A DNA stretch of 64,000 nt from Pseudomonadota bacterium (GCA_018261905.1 JAGTRU010000001.1:310001-374000); one strand, 5' to 3'. Positions 19,201-27,324 are shown, counted from the stretch's first letter. Notes: a model not told the origin generated them from the sequence alone. Translations and numbers: made by a program.

Positions 19201-19966
19201 CGCGGAGACTCCCGGCGCGTTACCCGAGGTGCAGTATGCGCGCCCGGGCAGCCCGCCGACAAGAAGCAACAGACGCCAGGTACTGCTCCTCGGCGGCCTA
19301 TGCCTGGCCATCCTCCTGCCGCTCTTCATCGGGCTCGGTAGCTGGCAATGGCACAAGGCGGAAAGCAGCGCCGCCCTCCAGGCCGACCTCGACAAGCGCA
19401 ATCGCGATCAGCCGATCGTCCTGCCCAACACGCCGGTTGCCGCCGATACGCTGCGCTTTCGCCGGGTCATCTTGCGCGGTCATTTCGATGCCGGGCACCA
19501 GGTGCTGATCGACAACCGGCTCTATCAGGAACGCGCCGGCTACCATGTGATCACGCCATTCCAGCTCGAGGGCTCGACCCTGCATGTCCTGGTCAATCGC
19601 GGCTGGCTGCCGGCCGCCGCCGACCACCAAGTGCTGCCGGCCGCTCCAGTACCGGCCGACCGCCTCGAACTGAGCGGCATCGCGGTGCTGCCGGCCAGCC
19701 GCTTCTTTAACCTGGCGGCGCAACCGACCACCGGCTGGGCGGCGGTGTGGCAGAACCTCGACCTGCCGCGTTTCCGCAGCGTCGTTCCCTATCCGCTGCA
19801 CGACGTGATCGTCGAACTCGACGCCGCCTCGCCGGCCGGCTTCGGCCGCGCCTGGCCGCGCCCCGACGAATGGTCGGCCCGCCACCGCAGCTATGCCCTG
19901 CAGTGGTTCGGCTTTGCCCTGGCCAGTCTGGGCATCTGGGTCTATTTCCTGGTCCGCCGGCCATGA
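19163..19966 (+). CDS. SURF1-family cytochrome oxidase assembly protein
   Basis: Up to 267 aa. SURF1 features: an N-terminal span (LLLGGLCLAILLPLFIGLGSWQ with the conserved G-x-W-Q), RFRRVILRGHFD, VLIDNRLYQERAGYHVITPF, VLVNRGWLP, and a C-terminal span WFGFALASLGIWVYF preceded by HRSYALQW. SURF1 helps insert heme a into subunit I. The start is uncertain: ATG 19163 is the first in frame but overlaps the 5' end of the antisense small gene; GTG 19229 would avoid this and leave a shorter leader. Neither has a clear ribosome site. Confidence 0.9.
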   Translation: MANISKTTSNLIIAETPGALPEVQYARPGSPPTRSNRRQVLLLGGLCLAILLPLFIGLGSWQWHKAESSAALQADLDKRNRDQPIVLPNTPVAADTLRFRRVILRGHFDAGHQVLIDNRLYQERAGYHVITPFQLEGSTLHVLVNRGWLPAAADHQVLPAAPVPADRLELSGIAVLPASRFFNLAAQPTTGWAAVWQNLDLPRFRSVVPYPLHDVIVELDAASPAGFGRAWPRPDEWSARHRSYALQWFGFALASLGIWVYFLVRRP

Positions 19967-20559
19967 ACGCCCGCCCCGCCCCCCCGGGCGCCGCCCCCCC
20001 CGGCAACGGATGGCCCGTGCTGGCGCTGCTCGTCAGCCTGCTCGTCCTGCCTTTTGTCATCGCCGGCGGGCTCTATCTGAGCGGCTGGCAACCCGGCCGC
20101 AGCAGCCAGCACGGCGTCCTGCTGCAACCGCCGCAAGCATTGCCGGCCAGCGGCTTGCTGGGGCCCGATGGCCGGCCGCTGGCGACCGTCGAACTGCAGG
20201 GAAAATGGCTGCTGGTCCTGTTTGGCAACGGCCCCTGCGACGATGCCTGCAGCCGGCGCGTGGACGAGATGCGCCGCGTCCAGGTCTCGCTCAACAAGGA
20301 AATGGGCCGCCTGCAGCGCGTCATCCTGACCGATACGCCGAATGACGCCGGATGGCGCGCCTGGCGGGCCAGGCAACCGGATCTCCTGGTCGCCGCCGCG
20401 CCGCAACCTTGGCTGCCCGGCCTGGCCGGCGGTTCCACCTACCGCCTCGGCATTGTCGATCCGCACGGCTACCTGGTGCTGACCTATCCGCCGGAGGTGG
20501 CGGCCGGCGATCTGCGTTTCGATCTCGAACGCTTGCTGAAATTTTCCTGGACCGGCTAG
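19963..20559 (+). CDS. Thioredoxin-fold (SCO-like) membrane-anchored protein of the cox operon
   Basis: 198 aa. One N-terminal span (VLALLVSLLVLPFVIAGGLYLSG), then a periplasmic thioredoxin-like domain with the SCO-type CxxxC as GPCDDACSRR, preceded by GKWLLVLFG. ATG 19963 overlaps the SURF1 stop. Unlike classical SCO the downstream His ligand is not evident (the segment reads GIVDPHGYLVLTYPP, whose His may substitute). Proteins of this type commonly sit between SURF1 and the heme A genes in betaproteobacteria. A role in oxidase maturation is likely by context. Confidence 0.8.
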   Translation: MNARPAPPGAAPPGNGWPVLALLVSLLVLPFVIAGGLYLSGWQPGRSSQHGVLLQPPQALPASGLLGPDGRPLATVELQGKWLLVLFGNGPCDDACSRRVDEMRRVQVSLNKEMGRLQRVILTDTPNDAGWRAWRARQPDLLVAAAPQPWLPGLAGGSTYRLGIVDPHGYLVLTYPPEVAAGDLRFDLERLLKFSWTG

Positions 20560-20568
20560 GAGACGCCC

Positions 20569-21462
20569 ATGCATGCCCTCACCGCCCCGCCCCTGAACTT
20601 CGCCGAGCGCCTGCTTGCCTTCTTGCACCTGTGCAAACCGCGGGTCAATACGCTGATCGTGTTCACTGCGATGATCGGCATGTTCCTGGCGACCCCGGGC
20701 TTCCCGCCCGTGCTCCGCTTTTTGGTCGCGTCCACCGGCATCGCGCTGGTCGCCTTTGCCGCCGCCGCCCTCAATTGCCTGGTCGAACGCACGGTCGATG
20801 CGCGCATGGCGCGGACCAGCCAACGCGCCACTGCCCGGGGCGAGATCTCGGCAGTCGAAACGACCACCCTGGCCACCCTGCTCGGCGCCAGCGGCCTGTG
20901 GCTGCTCCATGTCTTTATCAACGATCTCACCCTATGGCTGACGCTGGCCACTTTCGTCGGCTACACCGTCGTCTACACCCTGATCCTGAAACCGACGACA
21001 CCGATGAACATCGTCATCGGCGGCGCCTCCGGCGCCATGCCGCCGGTCCTCGGCTGGGCGGCGATGACCGGCCAGGTGGCAGCCGAACCGCTGGTCCTCT
21101 TCCTGATCATTTTCTTGTGGACGCCGCCACATTTCTGGGCGCTGGCCTGTTACCGTCGCGCCGACTACGCCAATGCCGGGCTGCCCATGCTGCCGGTGAC
21201 GCACGGCGTCGCCTTCACCTGCCAGCACATCCTGCTGTACACCATCCTGCTCGCCGCCAGCAGCCTGATTCCGGTTTCACTTGGGATGAGCGGCAGCTTC
21301 TATCTGCTCGCCGTCAGTCTGCTCGACCTGATCTTCCTCGGCCATGCCGTCGCCCTTTGCCGAAAATACAGCGATGGGCTGGCCCGCCGTACTTTCCGCT
21401 ACTCGATCATCTATCTCAGCCTGCTGTTTGCCGCGCTGTTCGCCGACCGCCTTTTTGTCTGA
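20569..21462 (+). CDS. ctaB: Protoheme IX farnesyltransferase (heme O synthase)
   Basis: 297 aa UbiA-family prenyltransferase, about eight or nine spans. Adds a farnesyl group to heme b to make heme O. Motifs: [34 protein letters not shown], which is the NxxxDxxxD-type site; [20 protein letters not shown]; and [20 protein letters not shown] 20569 behind AGGAGA. Ends one base into the start codon of ctaA. The order ctaB before ctaA is the reverse of many relatives. Confidence 0.97.
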   Translation: MHALTAPPLNFAERLLAFLHLCKPRVNTLIVFTAMIGMFLATPGFPPVLRFLVASTGIALVAFAAAALNCLVERTVDARMARTSQRATARGEISAVETTTLATLLGASGLWLLHVFINDLTLWLTLATFVGYTVVYTLILKPTTPMNIVIGGASGAMPPVLGWAAMTGQVAAEPLVLFLIIFLWTPPHFWALACYRRADYANAGLPMLPVTHGVAFTCQHILLYTILLAASSLIPVSLGMSGSFYLLAVSLLDLIFLGHAVALCRKYSDGLARRTFRYSIIYLSLLFAALFADRLFV

Positions 21463-22409
21463 TGCGCCTCTACCGCACCCTGCTCCCCCTGGCCGCTCTG
21501 CTCGCCCTCGCCGTCGTCGGCCTCGGCGCCTGGGTGCGGCTGTCCGACGCCGGCCTCGGCTGCCCCGACTGGCCCGGCTGTTACGGCCAGTGGCTCGGCG
21601 TGCCCGAGCAGGCCGCCGATGCTGCCAAGGCCTGGAAGGAAATGACACACCGTTACCTGGCCGGCGCCCTTGGCCTTTGCATTCTCACCCTCGGCTTGCT
21701 CGCCTGGCGGCATCGTCGGCAAGTCTCGCCGCTGCTGCCCGGCGTGCTCTGCGGCATCGTGCTGTTTCAGGCCCTGCTCGGCATGTGGACGGTCACCCTG
21801 TTGCTCAAGCCCCTCGTCGTCACCGCCCACCTGCTGGGCGGCATGACGACACTGGCCCTGCTCGTCTGGCTCAATTTGCAGCAGATTGGCGGCCCGCGGA
21901 AAAACTTCGCCAGTGACCGCAAGCTAAAGGCCGGCGGCTTGCTGGCGCTGTCGGTGCTGGTCCTGCAGATTACGCTGGGGGGCTGGGTGAGCAGCAATTA
22001 CGCCGCCCTCGCCTGCCCCGACTTCCCCGCTTGCCAGGGCCGTTGGCTACCGGCGATGGATTTTGCCAAGGCCTTTAGCGTCCGCCGCGAACTCGGTTAT
22101 GCCGCCGATGGCGCGCTGCTGCCAAGCCATGCGTTGACCGCCATCCACTGGACTCACCGGATCGGCGCCCTGCTCGTCGGCCTGGCGCTGGGCGGCCTGG
22201 CGCTGACATTGCGCCGCCGCCCCGGCTGGGGCAATTTCGCCTGCGCCCTGCTCGCCCTGCTCGCCCTGCAATTAAGTCTCGGCATTGCCAATGTCGTCCT
22301 CGCCTTGCCCCTGCCGCTGGCCTTCGCCCACAACATTGGCGCCGCCCTGCTGCTCAGCCTCGTACTGGCCATCAATTTCCGGCTGTGGCATGGGCCGCCA
22401 CTTCATTAA
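21462..22409 (+). CDS. ctaA: Heme A synthase (COX15/CtaA)
   Basis: 315 aa, eight predicted spans in two homologous halves. Oxidises heme O to heme A. Conserved: GAWVRLSDAGLGCPDWPGCYG, EMTHRYLAG (heme His), VVTAHLLGG, GGWVSSNYAALACPDFPACQG, HWTHRIGALLVG and FAHNIGAALLL. The paired Cys in both halves match the class with extracellular disulfides. ATG 21462 overlaps the ctaB stop by 1 bp (TGATG). Last gene of the oxidase block. Confidence 0.97.
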   Translation: MRLYRTLLPLAALLALAVVGLGAWVRLSDAGLGCPDWPGCYGQWLGVPEQAADAAKAWKEMTHRYLAGALGLCILTLGLLAWRHRRQVSPLLPGVLCGIVLFQALLGMWTVTLLLKPLVVTAHLLGGMTTLALLVWLNLQQIGGPRKNFASDRKLKAGGLLALSVLVLQITLGGWVSSNYAALACPDFPACQGRWLPAMDFAKAFSVRRELGYAADGALLPSHALTAIHWTHRIGALLVGLALGGLALTLRRRPGWGNFACALLALLALQLSLGIANVVLALPLPLAFAHNIGAALLLSLVLAINFRLWHGPPLH

Positions 22410-22440
22410 GGCGTAGCGTTGACGTCGTGTTGCCGTTCCT

Positions 22441-22707
22441 TCAGCGCTCAGCTGCCGGGGGAACCACGATGATGGTTTCACCGCCAGTCTTGCCGGTTTC
22501 GCCCGTCGCCCCGGGTCCCCCGGTGGCGCCACTTGCGCCGCTCGCCCCCGTGTCGCCGGTTAATCCCGGCGCCCCGCTCGGGCCACTCGGTCCAGCCGGA
22601 CCAGGAACGGGAACAGTGATGACCGTCGGCGTCACCACCGTCGGCTTGTCACAGGCGCTCAATCCCAGCCCCAGCAGGAGGGCAGAAAAGACCATTGAAT
22701 ATTTCAT
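22441..22707 (-). CDS. Small lipoprotein with collagen-like Gly-X-Y repeats
   Basis: 88 aa. ATG 22707 is preceded by AAAAGGAAAA. Signal peptide MKYSMVFSALLLGLGLSAC ends in lipobox LSAC, then DKPTVVTPTVITVPVPG, then about 13 Gly-X-Y triplets (GPAGPSGPSGAPG, GDTGASGASGATG, GGPGATGETG), and a closing TIIVVPPAAER. It is predicted to be lipidated and exported. Similar short GXY lipoproteins are scattered in Proteobacteria, but I know no function. The opposite-strand frame over the same bases is Pro-rich and is a shadow. Confidence 0.7.
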   Translation of the reverse strand: MKYSMVFSALLLGLGLSACDKPTVVTPTVITVPVPGPAGPSGPSGAPGLTGDTGASGASGATGGPGATGETGKTGGETIIVVPPAAER

Positions 22708-23227
22708 TTGTTTTCCTTTTGGCAAATCGCCATGAATCCCGACATATTGCCGAGCTGGGCGGACAGGTTAGTGAACGGACAGGTCAATCCAATAACCTTA
22801 GCGCAGAGTCGTTTTGGTAGAGAAGATCGTGAAAACAGTCACTTGTATCGTTCGTAATACTGTCCCGAAAGACGCAACGAACAATTCAGGCAATTTTTTG
22901 TTTTCCCTCGGTGTCTCTGCATTTCCGCGGTTCAATCGGGTTTTCCAAGAGCAACCCGAGGCGGCGAGGCGAGACGGCTTAAGGTAGCCCGGCTCCCGAT
23001 CGACTTCCGTGTGTTAGCGCACGGAGTACCGAGAACGTCTGGCCTGCGCTGCTTGACCAGCTCGCGATGCGTGCTGGTGCCATTGTTCCGGCGCCAGCCG
23101 ATACGGGCGGTGTTGGCGCAAGGCATTGCCGCTCGGCACAGCCGGATGTTCGAAGCTGCCGGCAACGCGCGGCACGGCGATACGTTCCATTTATTGGGTG
23201 GAGGCTAGCTTGCCGGGAAGGAGGCAC
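22708..23227. other. AT-richer, apparently gene-free stretch
   Basis: No convincing gene. From about 22740 to 22930 the DNA is noticeably richer in A and T than the neighbours and holds short A/T runs; it should contain the promoter of the GXY lipoprotein. From 22930 to 23227 both strands are open in places, but the translations are compositionally odd and unrecognisable. It continues into the acyl-carrier-protein remnant and looks like decayed coding sequence. Confidence 0.4.
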
Positions 23228-23380
23228 CGAGTAATCAGCCACGGCACCCGGGGTGGCCAATCTGGCGGCATCCTCGTCCTTGATGGTGATCCCGAAGCCA
23301 GCCTCGATTACCAGAAGCAGCTCGACGGCATCCAAGCCGATGCGAGTTCCATAAGGACGGGCGTTCAGCGGCCGGAAATC
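23228..23380 (-). pseudogene. Degenerate acyl-carrier-protein-like remnant
   Basis: Reading right to left, the frame contains LDAVELLLVIEAGFGITIK followed by DEDAARLATPGAVADY, which is the second and third helix region of acyl carrier proteins (compare the acpP product in this same window: [18 protein letters not shown]). The N-terminal helix is not recognisable, the D-S-L phosphopantetheine site is missing (the sequence jumps from GTRIG to LDAVEL), there is no plausible start codon, and the sequence after VADY does not continue as an ACP. I read it as a decayed fragment of a dedicated carrier protein gene. Confidence 0.45.
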
Positions 23381-23396
23381 ATCTCACCCGGTTCGA

Positions 23397-23732
23397 TCAA
23401 GCCTTGCTCTCGTGCGCCGCGCTCAGTTTGACCGAGACAAACTCGCCGCGGGAGGTCGAGTTGTTTTCCTGATTGTTCTCGGCGCACCAGGCCGCAAACT
23501 CGGCGGGAACGATCTGGCACTCCAGGGCGAGGACGCCGGAGCGCTGAAACTCCCGGCGCGCGGCGACGGCCATGGCTTTCCATTTGGCGAAGGAGTCTTC
23601 GAAACACTCCGGATCGGTGGCCGTGGCTTTTACCTGCGCCCAGGTTTCCTCGGTGTACCAGGTCAGGCCAATGACCATCGACTGGGTACGTCTCTTGGCT
23701 TTCAAGCTTTGGTAAAGCGTCGGTTTTCTCAT
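23397..23732 (-). CDS. Uncharacterised protein, 111 aa
   Basis: ATG 23732. No signal peptide or span. The sequence begins MRKPTLYQSLKAKRRTQSM, then IGLTWYTEETWAQVKATA and CFEDSFAKWKAMAVAARREF, ending with VPAEFAAWCAENNQENN. The W-Y-T-x-E-T-W segment and even composition suggest a real, globular protein; I recall similar conserved hypothetical proteins but no function. It lies 134 bp downstream of the 415-aa gene on the same strand, past a GC-rich hairpin, so membership in that cluster is uncertain. Confidence 0.6.
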   Translation of the reverse strand: MRKPTLYQSLKAKRRTQSMVIGLTWYTEETWAQVKATATDPECFEDSFAKWKAMAVAARREFQRSGVLALECQIVPAEFAAWCAENNQENNSTSRGEFVSVKLSAAHESKA

Positions 23733-23763
23733 CTCGGAAAGGCCTGCTGAAAATGGTTGAATG

Positions 23764-23784
23764 CCCCCGAGCGCGGGGGTTTTT
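23764..23784 (+). terminator. Hairpin with T-run on the + strand
   Basis: CCCCCG-AGCG-CGGGGG stem (23764-23779) followed by TTTTT on the + strand. In shape it is an intrinsic terminator reading rightward, yet no + strand gene lies immediately upstream. On the minus strand, where the flanking genes lie, the T-run is missing. It sits in the 134-bp gap between two minus-strand hypothetical genes. Confidence 0.4.
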
Positions 23785-23866
23785 GCTTGCCGGAGCGGCT
23801 TTCGTTAGCCCTTCGGGCCGCTCATTATGCCAGCCCGGATCGCCGCCCGACACATGGGCAAGGCTA

Positions 23867-25114
23867 CTAGCGGCTGCTGCCCTTCCAGTTGGCGACGCAA
23901 TTCTGCCGGAAGTACTTGAGGGCGCGCTCCATGTAGGCGTCGGGCATTTGCCGATCGTTATCGGCCAGGTGAACCTCGGCATCCGGTCGCAGGTCCTGCG
24001 TCCACATTGCCTTGAGGTCTTCCTTCTGCTCGAATGGCGCGTGTTCGTCGATGAAGGCGAGCACGGCAGAAGAATCGAAACCCTTGGCACGGAAGGACTG
24101 GATGATGCTCTTCGCATCCTTGAGCAGGGCGGCTGGTTTTGGCGAATGGCCGGTGGCGACGCTGAGGAAAATGGTGGCCAGCACTGCCGGATCGTCGGCT
24201 TCCCCCTTGGTGATGCGCACCCACTCGCGGGCGACGAGTTTGTCATAGGCGACGACGTCCTCTTCCGGCATGTCGCGAATGAAGAATGCGCCCTGGGCCT
24301 CGGCGTGCAGGATTTCGTCGGGCGATTTCTCGGCGGCCAGCAGGCGCGGCAGGGCCTCGTCGATAAACGTCTGCAGTGCCTGCCGGGTATGCCCCGCAAA
24401 GGCTTCCGGGGCCTCGCGCAGAAAGGTTTCAAGCAATGCCGGCTTGGTTTTGAAGGATTTCTTGCGCAGGCTATCGACGAGTTTGACGAACTGCGTCTTG
24501 GTCGGCATCTCCAGATTTTTCGGAGCGGCGTAGAGGATCAGCATGGCCGAACGGATGACTTCCTCGGCGCTAAAATCCTCGTACTCGGCCGGCGCGACGC
24601 CCATCTGGCGGGCCAGCCAGCGGGCAAAATCAATACGAAGTTGGTTGCCCTGGCATTGCCTGACCTGTTCCCGATAGCTGGCGAGGCTCAAGGGAAAGGC
24701 AAACGTCCGTTCATTGACGAAAAATTTCTGCCCCGACGGATCGGCCTTGCGTGGGTGCAGACCGGTATCGCCGGGCATCGCGTGCAGGCGCTTGAGCATT
24801 TCCGAGCCGCCGCGCGAATGGGAAAGCAGCGTGTTGTCGCGTAGCGAACAGGCGGCGACATGCAGATCGCCATTGGCGAAATCTTCCAGATAGAGGCTGA
24901 TCAGGTTGACCATCCGGCTCACCGCCGTCTCAAGATCGGTGCGCAGGTAGGCCGTGCCGAAATGATCGGCGATCTGGACGATGCCCTTGGGCGCGTCGGC
25001 TTCCATCCGGTTAAGCTGTTCCCGGCCGAGTAGGCCGTGTTCCAGCCCATAGCTGACGGCTTTCGCAAAAAACGGGCGATCATCGACAATGCTTACTGAA
25101 TTTTTCACTGGCAT
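23867..25114 (-). CDS. Uncharacterised protein, 415 aa (J-domain gene cluster)
   Basis: ATG 25114 behind AAGGGAA, 5 bp after the preceding gene. No signal peptide or membrane span. Largely helical by composition, with many Ala, Leu, Glu and Lys. Recognisable stretches: MEADAPKGIVQIADHFGTAYL, FPLSLASYREQVRQCQGNQ, MGVAPAEYEDFSAEEVIRSA, and near the C-terminus DNDRQMPDAYMERALKYF. I do not recognise a domain. Third of three consecutive unknown genes behind a J-domain gene, tightly spaced, so probably acting with them. Confidence 0.75.
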   Translation of the reverse strand: MPVKNSVSIVDDRPFFAKAVSYGLEHGLLGREQLNRMEADAPKGIVQIADHFGTAYLRTDLETAVSRMVNLISLYLEDFANGDLHVAACSLRDNTLLSHSRGGSEMLKRLHAMPGDTGLHPRKADPSGQKFFVNERTFAFPLSLASYREQVRQCQGNQLRIDFARWLARQMGVAPAEYEDFSAEEVIRSAMLILYAAPKNLEMPTKTQFVKLVDSLRKKSFKTKPALLETFLREAPEAFAGHTRQALQTFIDEALPRLLAAEKSPDEILHAEAQGAFFIRDMPEEDVVAYDKLVAREWVRITKGEADDPAVLATIFLSVATGHSPKPAALLKDAKSIIQSFRAKGFDSSAVLAFIDEHAPFEQKEDLKAMWTQDLRPDAEVHLADNDRQMPDAYMERALKYFRQNCVANWKGSSR

Positions 25115-25119
25115 TTCCC

Positions 25120-25875
25120 TTACAGCGCCGATTCCTCGTCCTCGGCCGGAACAGCCGGATTCGGGCGGCTCGGGGTGACCACCGTTTCTTCGAGATCTTC
25201 GACACGATGCGCCAGACGATCGCGCAAGGTGATGACGATCTGCTCGAAAATGTCAGGCAATTCGTAACGCAGCACCCAGGCCGTTTCCTGCCAGTCATGA
25301 TCGGCGATATCGCCGCGCGTCACCTTGGGGCGGGAACCGGTGATCGAATTGCCCTCGTGTAAGGCTTCGTCGATCTCGTCGATTTTCTCGTTGAGCCATG
25401 AGATCGAGCGCGCCTCATGGTTGCCCTCGCCATCGTAGTCTTCGGAAAACTGCCCGGACATGGCAAAACCCAGCAGCTCATCGTCGCGTTCGGCGAAATA
25501 GTCGGCCAACACCTGGTAACCACCCTCCCGCTCGCCGATCGCTTCCAGATATTCCGCGGTCAGGTCTTCGTCCCGGTAGAGCACGGCATTCATCATGCCG
25601 TGCAAGGCGGCATGGGTCTGATCACGATAACGCGACTCGAGAACCACGGCCCGGGCGAACTGCTCCGGCGTCACCAGCATATTGACCACCGACTGCTTTG
25701 AGCCGTCGAAGCTGCGCATGATGGCCAGCAGGTCCTTCGGCGGAATGTCGTTCAGTACGGTGACCAATGCCTCGTCACCATCGCTATCGGCGATCGTGGC
25801 CAGAGCCGTTTCAGCCCCCTTCACGTCACCCGCTAGGATCAGTTGGGATGTCTTGATTACGACCGGATGTGTCAT
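25120..25875 (-). CDS. Uncharacterised protein, 251 aa (J-domain gene cluster)
   Basis: ATG 25875. Soluble, acidic and helical; the start MTHPVVIKTSQLILAGDVKG followed by AETALATIADSDGD is reminiscent of a helical repeat, but no named family is recognised. A central QVLADYFAERDDELLGFAM and the late HDWQETAWVLRYELPDIFEQ look globular. The C-terminal tail is rich in Pro and Glu. 53 bp downstream of the 178-aa gene and 5 bp upstream of the 415-aa gene, so co-transcription is likely. Confidence 0.75.
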   Translation of the reverse strand: MTHPVVIKTSQLILAGDVKGAETALATIADSDGDEALVTVLNDIPPKDLLAIMRSFDGSKQSVVNMLVTPEQFARAVVLESRYRDQTHAALHGMMNAVLYRDEDLTAEYLEAIGEREGGYQVLADYFAERDDELLGFAMSGQFSEDYDGEGNHEARSISWLNEKIDEIDEALHEGNSITGSRPKVTRGDIADHDWQETAWVLRYELPDIFEQIVITLRDRLAHRVEDLEETVVTPSRPNPAVPAEDEESAL

Positions 25876-25928
25876 TTCATGCCTTATAAATGGATCGAGT
25901 TCTTTTGCCAGCAGAGAAGGTAAGGGAT

Positions 25929-26465
25929 TCAGGACCTGGCCGAGTCGAAGCCCTGGTCAGCCAGCCAGTCGTCACCGGCCTCGCCCAGATCGCGCTCATC
26001 GTCGTCACCTTCTTCGTCATCCTGGCGCTCTTCTTTTTCTTCGTCATCGGCGGCCGGCGCGGCGCTGCCGGTATCGAATTTGCGAAGAAACTCCAGACAG
26101 GCCACCTTGACCATGAATTCCTCGCCGGCCCGCTCCCCCAGTACAGCATCCAGCAACGGCCGGGCCCAGCTCGCGAAAGTGATGATCGGGGCGAGCCCAT
26201 CCCAACTCGGAAAATCGTCGTCATCCGGCTCGCAGCGCACGACAGCGGCCATCTCCTTGGGGTTGGAGAAAGTCAAGCCATCGTAGAACACCGGCACCAC
26301 CATCTCCGGAGCGAATTCGATCATCGGCAGGATGGCCTTGAATTCCTTGCGCTTCTCGGCCAGACGCGCCTTGAGCGCCGACTTGCCCTCCGAGTCGGTG
26401 AGTAGATCCTGGATCTCCGCATCGTAGGAAGATGCCAACTCGGAAAAATAATAGGATTGTTTCAC
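25929..26465 (-). CDS. Uncharacterised protein with acidic tail, 178 aa (J-domain gene cluster)
   Basis: GTG 26465 overlaps the stop of the J-domain gene by 4 bp (GTGA), so the two are probably co-translated. Residues 1-135 look globular (KQSYYFSELASSYDAEIQDL; FAPEMVVPVFYDGLTFSNP). Residues about 136-178 are a highly acidic, probably disordered tail with runs of Asp and Glu. No domain recognised. The coupling to a J-domain protein suggests a chaperone-client or adaptor relation (inference). Confidence 0.75.
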   Translation of the reverse strand: MKQSYYFSELASSYDAEIQDLLTDSEGKSALKARLAEKRKEFKAILPMIEFAPEMVVPVFYDGLTFSNPKEMAAVVRCEPDDDDFPSWDGLAPIITFASWARPLLDAVLGERAGEEFMVKVACLEFLRKFDTGSAAPAADDEEKEERQDDEEGDDDERDLGEAGDDWLADQGFDSARS

Positions 26466-26740
26466 TTTTGCATAGTCCCTAAATAATTGCCCCAGATTTC
26501 CCGCGCCACGAGCAGCGGGTCGTCAATCAGGCTGCTCCGGCGGGTCTCGTCATAGACCTTGCGACGGTCGCCATCGGCCAGGGTTTCGTAGGCTTCCTGG
26601 ACGGCTCTGAATTTGGCCGCCGCGTCCGGTTCCGGATTGCGGTCGGGGTGAAACTGGGCGGCCTTTCGCCGATAGGCCGTCTTGATATTTTCCGTGGTCG
26701 CATCCGGCGGAACGCCAAGCAATCCGTAATAGTCTTTCAT
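26462..26740 (-). CDS. J-domain (DnaJ-like) protein, 92 aa
   Basis: A near-minimal J domain: MKDYYGLLGVPPDATTENI, RRKAAQFHPDRNPEP with the HPD motif needed to stimulate DnaK ATPase, then FRAVQEAYETLADGDRRKVYD. The remaining 20 residues (SSLIDDPLLVAREIWGNYL) carry no zinc-finger or CTD substrate-binding domain, so specificity must come from partners. ATG 26740. First gene of a minus-strand cluster with three unknown proteins; no dnaK or grpE nearby. Confidence 0.92.
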   Translation of the reverse strand: MKDYYGLLGVPPDATTENIKTAYRRKAAQFHPDRNPEPDAAAKFRAVQEAYETLADGDRRKVYDETRRSSLIDDPLLVAREIWGNYLGTMQK

Positions 26741-26808
26741 GGGCTCTTTAACAGTAAGTGTTGCTGGTCGGCAGGTCCGGCCTCAATGACCGGCAACGGT
26801 GCCGATCG

Positions 26809-27093
26809 TCACGTTGCCTGCAGGACCAGTTCCCGTAATTCCTTGCCGGGTTTGAAATGCGGGACATACTTTGCCGGCACCGACACCTCTTCGCCGGTCT
26901 TCGGATTTCGGCCGCGGCGTGGTGGACGATGGTTCAGAGCAAACGAGCCGAAGCCACGAACTTCGACACGGCCGCCATCGACGAGCGTTCTGGCGATGGC
27001 TTCGAGAATTTCGCTGACCGCCAATTCGGCATCAGGACGAACCAGTTGCGGAAAGCGCAGGGCGAGGTTGGCGATAAGTTCAGATCGAGTCAT
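26809..27093 (-). CDS. ihfB: Integration host factor beta subunit
   Basis: 94 aa DNA-bending protein of the HU/IHF family. [17 protein letters not shown] start, [19 protein letters not shown] core with the intercalating arm, [26 protein letters not shown] signature split across the arm. The R-N-P-K-T-G motif and the final KELRELV fit IhfB better than HU. ATG 27093. Here it lies alone between tRNA-Leu and the J-domain cluster, not behind rpsA as in many relatives. Confidence 0.9.
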   Translation of the reverse strand: MTRSELIANLALRFPQLVRPDAELAVSEILEAIARTLVDGGRVEVRGFGSFALNHRPPRRGRNPKTGEEVSVPAKYVPHFKPGKELRELVLQAT

Positions 27094-27238
27094 GACGCAA
27101 TTTTACGATAGCCGGAAAACACTTAGCGCAAGCTTCAGCGTCAAAAGAAGAATTATCCGCCAACCTGATGGCAATTCGCCGACTCGCCCCGATAAACCCA
27201 GCGGGAAATCGACGAATATCATTAGTCAAGCAGTACTG

Positions 27239-27324
27239 TGGTGCCCGGGACGGGAATCGAACCCGTACAGCCATAAGCCGAGAGATTTTAAGTCTCTTGT
27301 GTCTACCAATTTCACCACCCGGGC
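27239..27324 (-). tRNA. tRNA-Leu (anticodon TAA)
   Basis: 86 nt including an encoded CCA. Acceptor GCCCGGG pairs with CCCGGGC, anticodon stem AGAGA/TCTCT encloses loop CTTAAAA, giving TAA. It has a variable arm as expected for Leu and a T arm with GGTTCGATTCC. Last tRNA of the Gly-Cys-Gly-Leu group; a terminator-like hairpin separates it from the adjacent tRNA-Gly. Confidence 0.96.

Noticed and set aside
22385..22735. A Pro/Val-rich + strand frame over the GXY lipoprotein
   Set aside because: Gly-X-Y codons read in reverse give Pro-rich open frames; the minus strand has signal peptide, lipobox and ribosome site.
23365..24432. A 355-codon minus-strand frame overlapping the 415-aa and 111-aa genes
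   Set aside because: Arg/Pro/Ser-rich translation out of frame with two better-behaved genes; a frameshift joining them was considered, but both have good starts and stops of their own.
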